Of a stretch of 64,000 nucleotides of DNA, positions 27,019 through 35,732 are shown in pieces. The translations under genes were made by a program, and so were the position numbers. The notes under the pieces were generated by a model, which was not told the origin of the DNA, made no database searches, and saw only the letters and a program-made list of their open reading frames with translations. Source of the DNA: Lachnoanaerobaculum gingivalis (GTDB lineage: Bacteria > Bacillota > Clostridia > Lachnospirales > Lachnospiraceae); assembly GCF_003862475.1 (NCBI RefSeq), contig NZ_RRCO01000003.1, positions 124,001 to 188,000 on the forward strand, read 5' to 3'. Position 1 is the first letter of the stretch. Each line of letters begins with the position of its first letter.

Positions 27019-30000
27019 TCACCCTATTCCCAACACTTTTACCAGACTCTTTGCTTTATTAATTGCAGCAGACTTGGCACTGCTTTTGGCAATTTCTAAA
27101 AGCCCCTGCCATTTGGCATCTTCTGCCGGAATATACCCTCTCTTTGCTGCTTCTCTTAAATAATCTGCATAGTAAATACAAATATCCAAAACTCTGTTTA
27201 CCCATACAGGTGGCTTTTTATTCTCTGCAACCATCTCTCCGGCATATTTTATACTCTCAATAAGCATAACATAGCATATACTTAAAAGCTTATTTTCTTT
27301 CTCAACTATTCTCACCAGCTTTGCTGGGCTTATCTCTTCATGTAATAAAAGTTCTCTCATGATTTCTCTTAAATTCTCTACAGATAAATCTCCTAAGTCC
27401 ACCAGTTGTCTGAAAAGACTTTTTGCACCATAAATACTCTCTCCGTCCTGTGCCAAAGTACTTACTGCAATAGTTAAAAAAATATTTGAGTAAGGTGTGG
27501 GATTTCCTTTCAAAGGATCGGTTCTTTCATCACGCCGGTTTCTATACTTGCTTACTACAATCTTTTCCTTTGACTCATCATAATGAAGCCATACGCTTTT
27601 TGCATCCTCATCTATGATTTTCCCGTTACTGTCAGCCTCAAATCCTGAAACCTGACCCTCATTACTAAGTCCGTAAAACCATCCGTAAACAGTCACTTGA
27701 TATTGGCGGTCCGCTTTATCCGGTAATCGCAGATTAAAGCGGAAAGCTTTTTCACCTTTTCTTACTTCAAATACATTTATATCAAACTCTACATTATCAT
27801 TGATAAGCTTTTTTGCCTTAGGTAATACCACCCATACTTTATCAAAATCATCTGGAGATTTTTGCGGCTCAGCCAACTCATCACTCTTATCTGTATCTTT
27901 TACAATATCCAAAGATTTTAATATACTTACAATTTCCTTCGCATATCCTACAGCCTTTGAAGAGCCGGATTTTGTGGCAAGACTTTTTATGGCATTCATT
28001 TCCAATACATTTTGTGTGGCAAGCTTATTTTCTACTGCAAAAATAACTTCATTAAGATAATCTCTTATAAATTTTACAATCTCAGCTGTTCCTGCAAGCA
28101 TTCTTGGTGCTTTAAGCGATACTTCCACTACATCACATGCAGCCATCCATACCAAACTCAGCATACCTTCTTTTGCCATATTCTCCATTGAAGCAGCCAG
28201 ACTAGCCAAGTTTGATGGTGTACCACCACTCCAGTCAAGCTCAGAAATATCGGCTATTCCGGGTGTTAAAAGTCCTCTATCCCATGCTTTTTGACTGGCC
28301 TTTATAATATCATCTGCATTCTCAACGCTTAAATTACCTTGTATTGCGATCCAATTCATCATTGCACCTTTTGTAACCGGCTTTCTCCTTCTTGCTATCT
28401 GTCTTAAAACAATTCCCTGGCCATGGTAAACTTCATAATCTCTATGTATAGCAGTAAGAGAATAATCACCCCAGTTCGGAAAAATAGTAAACATTGCGTC
28501 ATGACTGTATGAAAGTCTATTCGGTAATACTTTAAGGCTTTTGGGCATATTAAGTTCTATTCTCCAGTATGGCGTTTTCCCCGGTGTAAACTCAGGCTCA
28601 ATGTATGGATCTTTTAAATATCCGGCAATCAAATCACCGACTAAAATCTCTTCACCTGATTCATCCTTCAACACTTCTCCTGAAGGAAGCTCTATTTTCA
28701 GGTTCATCTTCTTTAATTCTTCCGTGTATTTTTTTATATCTGCATCTGTAAGCAATTCCATATCCAGCCTTGTAATTGCAAGCTGTAAATCAGGCTCTGA
28801 AACATATGATAAATTCTTATCTTCATATATTAATAAGCGTTCCACTAAATCACTTAAACTGATACTTAGATCCACATAGCTTGGCGTACTTAGTAAGCAA
28901 GGTAATTTGCCCATGGAATTAAACAGCAGCTCTTTTCGCATATATAAGAGAGAATGGTATCTGATTTTTAAGACTTCTTTTTCACCATTCCACACATTTT
29001 CCCTTGTGTCTTTTATCATATTCATTTCAAGGTTTTTAGCCCATCTTCCAAGTGTTCTCAAGCCTCCGGCATCACCATTTGGAATACCTGCTAAGCTCAT
29101 TTTAGCTTCATCCGGATTTCTGTAAGCAATATGATTTACCATGGCAATAAATCTCTCGAAAACAAGATCTTCAATAAAGTCCTTTCTTTCAGAAATAACT
29201 GAGGCAAAATCTGTTAATCTCTCAGATGATATCTCACCAAGCTCAAACTTGGGAACATCCCAAAGCTTAGGCGTTTCTTTCCAAAGCCCTTGTACTTCTT
29301 CCTTTGTAGCTTCTTGTTCGATCTTTAATCCCCATTTATCTTCTAGGCTCCCCGCAAGCTTTACTATGCTCTTATCCTCATCCTGCTTATAAAGTAAGAG
29401 CCATTCTTCATACTCATTCACAGACTTGGGGCTTTCCCTTTTTAAAGCAGAATTTAAAATCAATTTTTTTATTTTTTTCACCTTTGCCGAACTGCAGGAA
29501 ATAAGTATAGGATATAACCAATCTTCAGTGGCACTCTCTATAAGTACAGGTGCAAATCGCTCCAGTATTGCCGTTTCTCCAAGACCAAGCAGTGGAATAA
29601 TTGTTTCCGTTCTTTCTATAATATCTCTGTCACTAAGTCCGATTTGCTCTAAAACATTTGCAAGCTCTTTTCTGTCTCCCGGTCTTTGTGCAATATTAAG
29701 TCCATAAAACACCTGCTCCATTGCCATATCTTTATCAAGAATATTATTTTGTACACCCCATATGAGTAAATCTGAAAAAGGTCCGGTTGCAGGCACATTT
29801 AAGGCCACTCCGGCTTCTATATGCTCCTTGAACCTTCTTAAAATCTCTTCCTTTTCAATCACAAAATCCTCATCAAAATTGTAGTCTTTTCTTTTTGACA
29901 TTAAAAGAATGGCCGCTGCGGCTGCCCAGTCCTTCATATACTCTACAGATTCAGGAATTTCAAGATTCATTTCATGAACAAGTTTCAATGCCAACATACC

Positions 30001-30393
30001 AAGAACCGACAATGAATGCTCCCATACTCTTCTGTTTGATGCACAGGCAGCTTGTATAAAGTTCATGGCATAAGTCTCGCCTCTATCCTCAATAGCTTTT
30101 AGAGCGACTTCACTGCCCGCTCTTAAAACATTTGCCGCTCTCTTTGCATCCACTCCCACACGAATGGCGAAGATTGCAAGTTTGCCTAAGTCCACATCCA
30201 CCACCGGAACAAAACCGTAACTGTTCTCCGATAATTGTTTGATCTCCGACCACTCTCCGGATTTTAGCCCCTCTCTTGCAATTTTTTGTTCTTCCTTGTT
30301 TCCTATCCCAAGGTTTAAAATATCTTTAAAATCTGTTTCCTCATATCCAAGAGAACGATAGATTTCAACTGACTTTTCAAGTTTGCTTGCCAT
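27019..30393 (-). CDS. unrecognised 1124-aa protein between SWIM and RecQ genes
   Basis: I cannot assign a family. The N-terminal ~450 residues look like consecutive amphipathic helices, similar to HEAT/ARM-type repeats; a beta-rich middle has the aromatic stretch LSYSHDAMFTIFPNWGD, and a segment near 950 (FNLRLPDKADRQYQVTVYGW) is also beta-like. No ATPase, nuclease or membrane motif is visible. The frame opens at 30426, but the ATG at 30393 has GGAGG six bases before it. It sits between the SWIM gene (54 bases) and recQ (7 bases). A scaffold or sensor role is a guess from size and context. Confidence 0.75.
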   Translation of the reverse strand: MASKLEKSVEIYRSLGYEETDFKDILNLGIGNKEEQKIAREGLKSGEWSEIKQLSENSYGFVPVVDVDLGKLAIFAIRVGVDAKRAANVLRAGSEVALKAIEDRGETYAMNFIQAACASNRRVWEHSLSVLGMLALKLVHEMNLEIPESVEYMKDWAAAAAILLMSKRKDYNFDEDFVIEKEEILRRFKEHIEAGVALNVPATGPFSDLLIWGVQNNILDKDMAMEQVFYGLNIAQRPGDRKELANVLEQIGLSDRDIIERTETIIPLLGLGETAILERFAPVLIESATEDWLYPILISCSSAKVKKIKKLILNSALKRESPKSVNEYEEWLLLYKQDEDKSIVKLAGSLEDKWGLKIEQEATKEEVQGLWKETPKLWDVPKFELGEISSERLTDFASVISERKDFIEDLVFERFIAMVNHIAYRNPDEAKMSLAGIPNGDAGGLRTLGRWAKNLEMNMIKDTRENVWNGEKEVLKIRYHSLLYMRKELLFNSMGKLPCLLSTPSYVDLSISLSDLVERLLIYEDKNLSYVSEPDLQLAITRLDMELLTDADIKKYTEELKKMNLKIELPSGEVLKDESGEEILVGDLIAGYLKDPYIEPEFTPGKTPYWRIELNMPKSLKVLPNRLSYSHDAMFTIFPNWGDYSLTAIHRDYEVYHGQGIVLRQIARRRKPVTKGAMMNWIAIQGNLSVENADDIIKASQKAWDRGLLTPGIADISELDWSGGTPSNLASLAASMENMAKEGMLSLVWMAACDVVEVSLKAPRMLAGTAEIVKFIRDYLNEVIFAVENKLATQNVLEMNAIKSLATKSGSSKAVGYAKEIVSILKSLDIVKDTDKSDELAEPQKSPDDFDKVWVVLPKAKKLINDNVEFDINVFEVRKGEKAFRFNLRLPDKADRQYQVTVYGWFYGLSNEGQVSGFEADSNGKIIDEDAKSVWLHYDESKEKIVVSKYRNRRDERTDPLKGNPTPYSNIFLTIAVSTLAQDGESIYGAKSLFRQLVDLGDLSVENLREIMRELLLHEEISPAKLVRIVEKENKLLSICYVMLIESIKYAGEMVAENKKPPVWVNRVLDICIYYADYLREAAKRGYIPAEDAKWQGLLEIAKSSAKSAAINKAKSLVKVLGIG

Positions 30394-30447
30394 ACTGACC
30401 TCCGTTTTACCACTTAGTGTCTTCACAAATAGTAATAAAAATTATTT

Positions 30448-31791
30448 TCACACTTTTTCTTTTTTCAATTTCACTGCCAGGATATGTTTACACGGCCCTC
30501 TACCGTTTTTATGTTTCAGATACCATGTACAAGTGCATTTTGCATTCTCAAGGTTTTCATCTGTAGGATAAATAACTCTGTATGTTGTATCCCCTGATTT
30601 TACATGCCATATATTATCTTCAATATATTCGGTATCTTCAATAAGCTTCTTTGCCCCTATAAGTCTTGGATTATCCTTTAAAACTCTATCCGGATCATCC
30701 GGTAATTCTCTATGGAAAAATACCCTCTCTCTTACATCAAACCCAAGTTTTCCTGAGACGGCAAGCAGCTCCAATGCCGCATTCGTATCACTTTTTACCA
30801 TTCCCATAGATTTTGACATCTTATCAATATCAAGCCTTGATTCAAAATTCAATATATTATCAATTCTGTCTGAATACTCTAATATTTTTAAATCCGAAAG
30901 TGAATCAAGTAATGCCCCTTCGCCTGAATACCCCTCATAGCTCTTTGCTGTCAAACTAAGTGTAATATTTACTCCGGTCATACATACCTCAATCATCATC
31001 TGCCCGGGCTCACCATCCTTCGGTGCATAAAAATATACAGCACTAACATTACTCATTATCCTCTTAAGTGCACTGAGTCTATGAAGTCCGCTAATATATA
31101 CACTCATTTTTTCTTCTCTCGGTTTTAACATCACACCTGTCTTTGTAGGTGTCAGCCATCCTGACCGCTCCTTTCCTGTAGCCGCCGGTAACATTGCAAT
31201 AAATGTCTTTGCCTGCATCCCCTCAATATGGAATTTATATTCCATATTTTGATGTAGTATGGCACAGTTACCAAGTGCTCTCACCCATCTGTCGGGCATT
31301 TTTACAGGGCGTTGTATATGTATATCTGTCAATAGACCACCATCAATATTCTTACTGTGAAAGGTCTTAAAGCCGTCATCTCCTATACGAAACTTTAATC
31401 TGTCCCCCTGCTTTATATTAAAAAGAGATTTCCTTAAATCAGCTCCGATATCTACATTGGTAGTACCATAAAGTATCTCGCCGTCCAAGGCACTTTGAAA
31501 AACATCAAGCCTTGCATAAACGCCATTGCAAGCGGAAAAACATTCCGCTCTCAGTCTATCCCCCTGTGCGCAAAGAATAGGATCTCTTTGTGCTACCGGT
31601 ACATAATTAAAATATCTTGTACCTACTATATCTGCAAGTACCAAAAGTCCACCTGAAACTATTGTCGGATTTATAATTTCTCCATTGAAAAAAAGAGGAT
31701 TATCCTCTACTCCATTAGGTGTTAATGCAGGTGCTATAGACAATGCCAGATTGCCGTCAAGAAGGGTTGATTCGGTTTTAAATTCTCTCAT
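30448..31791 (-). CDS. SWIM zinc-finger protein
   Basis: 447 aa. The C-terminus contains the SWIM signature CxCx(n)CxH as CTCTWYLKHKNGRGPCKH (about residues 420-437), a zinc-dependent DNA or protein-binding motif. The first ~400 residues are mostly beta-strand and unrecognised, with a repeated type of strand pair from 100 to 240. SWIM proteins are often encoded with very large partners and AAA or helicase genes in bacterial conflict loci. Here the partners are the 1124-aa protein and RecQ. Function inferred only. Confidence 0.82.
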   Translation of the reverse strand: MREFKTESTLLDGNLALSIAPALTPNGVEDNPLFFNGEIINPTIVSGGLLVLADIVGTRYFNYVPVAQRDPILCAQGDRLRAECFSACNGVYARLDVFQSALDGEILYGTTNVDIGADLRKSLFNIKQGDRLKFRIGDDGFKTFHSKNIDGGLLTDIHIQRPVKMPDRWVRALGNCAILHQNMEYKFHIEGMQAKTFIAMLPAATGKERSGWLTPTKTGVMLKPREEKMSVYISGLHRLSALKRIMSNVSAVYFYAPKDGEPGQMMIEVCMTGVNITLSLTAKSYEGYSGEGALLDSLSDLKILEYSDRIDNILNFESRLDIDKMSKSMGMVKSDTNAALELLAVSGKLGFDVRERVFFHRELPDDPDRVLKDNPRLIGAKKLIEDTEYIEDNIWHVKSGDTTYRVIYPTDENLENAKCTCTWYLKHKNGRGPCKHILAVKLKKEKV

Positions 31792-31843
31792 TATATCTCC
31801 CTGAAATAGTATTTTATATCAAAATTATTATAATTTATATTTT

Positions 31844-31875
31844 AAAAGGGCAACTCCAATAAGAATCGCCCCTTT
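31844..31875 (-). terminator. probable terminator after the RecD-like gene
   Basis: Arms AAAAGGGC (31844-31851) and GCCCCTTT (31868-31875) pair with one bulge. It lies between the RecD-like gene (stop at 32013) and the SWIM gene start (31791), separating the two island modules. The remaining AT-rich gap shows nothing else. Confidence 0.55.
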
Positions 31876-32012
31876 ATTTTAACATAATTTTAAAATTTTT
31901 ACTTTATTTAGTGATAACATAATTATATAGAAATATAGCTATTTTATACTCCTCTATACATAATTAATATACTATAAATTTTCAGAATAGTATAAAAGTG
32001 AATATACCTTCA

Positions 32013-35000
32013 TCAGCCTACATCAAAAGTATTTACTATAATCCGATCTATCTTCTCAGTATCAATTGATCCATGCTCATCATAAGTTACAATGAGGTTT
32101 TTTCCCTCTTCTATTCCATTTTTCTTATAAAACACCTTTTTTTTCTCCCATCGACGCATATATTTAGAATCCTCCATCATACCACAGTGCTCCCAATACC
32201 AAACGATTCCAGTATCGTAGTCCTCAATCTTAAAATCTGGTCGTTTTATCTTGCCTTCTAGCTCGAGCTCCGGCTCATATTCGTATTCAACACCATGAAG
32301 GTGAAGCTGATTTGCGATTATAACCTCAGATTTAGAACGTACGAGTTCTCCCCTTATAGTCTTATGAATCAACTTGTTCTCATAGAACCTTCCATTTACT
32401 TCATCTATCTGAGGTCGCATATCCGGACCATCGTCCTCTTCTTTATATACATCTCTAAACAGATCTGTAAATCTTTTGGCAATATCTGAATGTTCCACTG
32501 AAGTGTATTTCAAAAGATGATATGGCTCCTGATTATAAAGTATAATAATCTTTCCCTGTTGTCTTGTAAGTGCTGTATAGAGCATTTCTTTTGATAAAAG
32601 CTTACATGGCTCTGCAAGAACAAGGATAACTGTATTAAACTGACTTCCCTGTGCTTTGTGGACAGTTAATGCGTAAGCCAACTCCAGCTGAGCTGTTCCA
32701 TTCTCTTCATTAAAATCAGATTTATCAAAAGAGTACGAAATACCTGGCTGAGATGAGAACTCAACTCTCATATCGTTTTGATGACCTCTCCAGGAACTTC
32801 TACTCTTATTATAGTCTCCACAAGCTATACCTATTTCTCCATTTGCAATATAATTTCGTGCTTCCTTTTCTGGATACCCTTTTTTTTGGCTTGTGTTAAT
32901 AACATTTATGACCTTATCTCCATATACAATAGCTTCAGGTCCAAGACTATTCGCAATTCTCTTATTCATTCCCCATTTCTTAGATATTTTTAGAAATTTC
33001 TCTCTATACTTCAGGTGGATCAAGCGATTAATATTCATAACCCCTTGAGGCATATTTCTAACCGGTGCTAAAATCTGCCACTTTTCAGCAAAACTTGCAG
33101 CTCCGGTATTAAAATAAATTCCAAAATCTGTTTTTACACCACCAAGTGACAAATCAAATGCTTCTTGGTCATCTATATCTTTCATACCTATTTCTTTTGC
33201 CATTGTCTCTAGCAACAATTGTTCAAGGTCTTCTCGGGAATGCCATTGTTTAATCTCAATATTGGGATCTCTATTTTTCTCAATATCTATAATAACATCA
33301 TCATCAGTTATCTGTTCACTTGTCGTAAATAATCTTGATAATAATACATCTGATCTAACTTCATCCGCTTTCTGCCTACGGTTTACAGTCAATTCGCCAT
33401 AATGACTACACACCAAAGGAAACACTCCTTTATCAAGGTTTACTTTCAACATATAAACTAAATCTACAAACGGTCTTCCTGCACCTATAGGTGGTAGCTG
33501 ATTCGGATCACCCACAAAAATAATTCGCTTTGCTCTCCTTAATGCCTGTATCAAAGCTCCAAACATCTCTTCTGTTAGCATAGATGATTCATCAACAATG
33601 ACCGTATCCGGTACATCTTTATAATCACTATCTGAAAGAACATACCTCATATCATCCCACTCAAAGCGTTTACTTCGAACAAGAAACTGTGCAACGTTTA
33701 GTGCAGTGATTCCCCTTGCATCATCCCCCATACTATCCAACAAACGTACAGTTGCCTTTCCCGTTGGAGCTAGTAGCAAAACTCCCCCTGACTTAATATC
33801 AGGATGGCTACATAATACAGATAGTACAGTTGTCTTTCCTGTTCCTGCATCACCTACAAGAACCGAGATTCTAGATTGGGCCAATTCTCCAAGAATGGCA
33901 GCTTTCTCTGTTCTTGCACGTTCCTCTTGTTCTGAAATCTTTGATCCGTCATTAAACTTATCATCAAGCATTTTTCTCCAGTCAGCCTTTACCGAAAGCC
34001 TAGGTGCATTAATTCTACGGCTTATTCTATGCTCTATTATATCGTCAAACTCTTGAATTCTAATCAACTTATAATATTCTGTACCATCCTTCATCTCGCG
34101 CTTAATAATCTCTACCATCAAGAACTTTTTAACAGCTTCTATAATATCCGTAGTCACAGGACACGAAGGTTCAAGATTCATACTCTTAATAGCGTCTACT
34201 AAAAAAGCCTTAGGAAGTATAGTATGACCTTTATTTGCTGCTTCTTCCAATACGGCTATAGCTACAGCTCGTATTCTCCTTTGATCATTGTCGGAATCCA
34301 AAATTGTAGGAGAGTCTAAAGGATATTTTTCTCGTATGTATGGTATTGGGAATACTGCTCTATCTACTTTACAGACTGAAACATAGAGACCATCTATCTT
34401 AAGTCGTGTCTTCTCATAAAGAATATATGGATTCCTAATTATTTCATCATCTGTACAATAAATCCCTGCCTTTTCTCTCTGATTCGCATAGAATAGCATT
34501 TTTGCCTGATCTATACTAAGAGATAATCTCGAAAGAAGCTTAAATAATACCTTTCTTTCAGGAGGCAAGTGCTTCCATGTCAGCTTTAGAACCGGAGTGA
34601 CTTTTACTGCAAGGTTATTTGTTACTACACTTTCAGGATCTTCAAATAGAAGTTCAACATTCTTCCAAATATCATCTCCATCCTTGAGCTTTTCCTTAAT
34701 TTGCCTAGCAATCAACACACCTAATGGCAATTCTAATGCAGTGAGCATAGCACCCATTCCGGGAAATGCACCTCTATCTTCCCAAACCTCAGATAACTTT
34801 ATATTTAACCATGTTAGAACGTTGGAATAATCTTCATCTAGACAATTATTGATAATCTCAAACGCTTTTATACATGAAAGAATCACTTCAATAGTTGCAT
34901 CATGGCTTACATGTTCAGTAGCGTATGAAAACTCTTCAAACGCGTCATCCGGTGCAAATACTGTAATACTCGATATATCAAAATCCAGGTGTGTATTTGC

Positions 35001-35327
35001 ATACTCCATCATTTCCTGATATGGAATAACAAATCCATCTTGGTGATCACTCCGAATAGAATGGCAGATATGTCCCTCCCATGTCATTGATCTAAGAGTA
35101 TTCTCATCTGTATGTTCATGCTCAACTGCCGGAATATATCTCTTAACATGTCCCATACCGATAATAACTCGACGTGTATCTTCAACAAACGGGACTTGTT
35201 TTGTATAAGCAATGACCAAGGACTGATTAGGCACAATATCCCTATAAAAAGTATCAAAGATAGCCCTATGATTCATTGCATCCTGAATCCAATCGGTTTT
35301 AAATCCCAAAATCGGCTCACGCTCCAA
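32013..35327 (-). CDS. RecD-like SF1 helicase with C-terminal PD-(D/E)XK-like nuclease (main part of interrupted gene)
   Basis: 1104 aa in this segment. SF1B motifs: Walker A GDAGTGKT (492-499), VIVDESSML near 578, GDPNQLPPIGAGRP near 605, and a UvrD_C_2 block LTVHKAQGSQF near 905. The last ~130 residues have Glu in RSKSEV, Asp in KRPDFKI and a following WYWEHCG, a pattern fitting a PD-(D/E)XK-type nuclease. The frame has no ribosome site at its first start codon (TTG, 35327) and continues in register upstream through a TAG at 35352-35354 into the 35352-35720 segment; the two are one gene of about 1235 codons. Expression of this half alone is doubtful. Confidence 0.85.
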   Translation of the reverse strand: MEREPILGFKTDWIQDAMNHRAIFDTFYRDIVPNQSLVIAYTKQVPFVEDTRRVIIGMGHVKRYIPAVEHEHTDENTLRSMTWEGHICHSIRSDHQDGFVIPYQEMMEYANTHLDFDISSITVFAPDDAFEEFSYATEHVSHDATIEVILSCIKAFEIINNCLDEDYSNVLTWLNIKLSEVWEDRGAFPGMGAMLTALELPLGVLIARQIKEKLKDGDDIWKNVELLFEDPESVVTNNLAVKVTPVLKLTWKHLPPERKVLFKLLSRLSLSIDQAKMLFYANQREKAGIYCTDDEIIRNPYILYEKTRLKIDGLYVSVCKVDRAVFPIPYIREKYPLDSPTILDSDNDQRRIRAVAIAVLEEAANKGHTILPKAFLVDAIKSMNLEPSCPVTTDIIEAVKKFLMVEIIKREMKDGTEYYKLIRIQEFDDIIEHRISRRINAPRLSVKADWRKMLDDKFNDGSKISEQEERARTEKAAILGELAQSRISVLVGDAGTGKTTVLSVLCSHPDIKSGGVLLLAPTGKATVRLLDSMGDDARGITALNVAQFLVRSKRFEWDDMRYVLSDSDYKDVPDTVIVDESSMLTEEMFGALIQALRRAKRIIFVGDPNQLPPIGAGRPFVDLVYMLKVNLDKGVFPLVCSHYGELTVNRRQKADEVRSDVLLSRLFTTSEQITDDDVIIDIEKNRDPNIEIKQWHSREDLEQLLLETMAKEIGMKDIDDQEAFDLSLGGVKTDFGIYFNTGAASFAEKWQILAPVRNMPQGVMNINRLIHLKYREKFLKISKKWGMNKRIANSLGPEAIVYGDKVINVINTSQKKGYPEKEARNYIANGEIGIACGDYNKSRSSWRGHQNDMRVEFSSQPGISYSFDKSDFNEENGTAQLELAYALTVHKAQGSQFNTVILVLAEPCKLLSKEMLYTALTRQQGKIIILYNQEPYHLLKYTSVEHSDIAKRFTDLFRDVYKEEDDGPDMRPQIDEVNGRFYENKLIHKTIRGELVRSKSEVIIANQLHLHGVEYEYEPELELEGKIKRPDFKIEDYDTGIVWYWEHCGMMEDSKYMRRWEKKKVFYKKNGIEEGKNLIVTYDEHGSIDTEKIDRIIVNTFDVG

Positions 35328-35351
35328 GCCGAAATCAATACCGAACTCTTC

Positions 35352-35720
35352 CTACTTCTTATCAATATTTTTAAGCATCATCCATGCAAATGGTTTTGTA
35401 ACAAAGGAATACGCAGGATATACAATATCTGTTGGAAGAAAATGACCATGTGAGCTTTTATTTGACTGCTTATAAGGATGAACTGTAGTGCGCACCAGAT
35501 CACAATTAGACATAAAAGCTGAACTTTCAGCTATGCAAGGCAGCTTCTCTTCATTATATGTCATACACTGTCCACAAACACTTTTTTCAAACGTATCATC
35601 TCTATTTTCCGATATATTTTTAAGCCTAAGACATGAGTTATTATCTCCTGGATTCTGACATACTGTTCCGTCCCATCCATGATCATGCCATGCAACTCTA
35701 ACGGAAATATGCTGAGCCAT
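35352..35720 (-). CDS. N-terminal part of the RecD-like helicase gene, ended by in-frame TAG
   Basis: 122 residues from the ATG at 35720, which follows an excellent AGGAGGTGATTAAC ribosome site. The opening MAQHISVRVAWHDHGWDG and the cysteine cluster (NSCLRL, CGQC, PCIAE) are what I recall as the N-terminus of this RecD-like family. It stops at TAG (35352-35354), and the same frame then continues without any shift into the downstream helicase. The missing boundary (a domain is split mid-sequence) argues for a nonsense mutation, a sequencing error or recoding, not two genes. It starts 12 bases after the sacsin-like gene. Confidence 0.75.
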   Translation of the reverse strand: MAQHISVRVAWHDHGWDGTVCQNPGDNNSCLRLKNISENRDDTFEKSVCGQCMTYNEEKLPCIAESSAFMSNCDLVRTTVHPYKQSNKSSHGHFLPTDIVYPAYSFVTKPFAWMMLKNIDKK

Positions 35721-35732
35721 GTTAATCACCTC

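Noticed and set aside
32013-35729. Two independent genes (a 125-aa cysteine-rich protein and a 1104-aa helicase)
   Set aside because: The frame is identical on both sides of the TAG, the downstream part has no ribosome site, and the sequence reads as one continuous protein.
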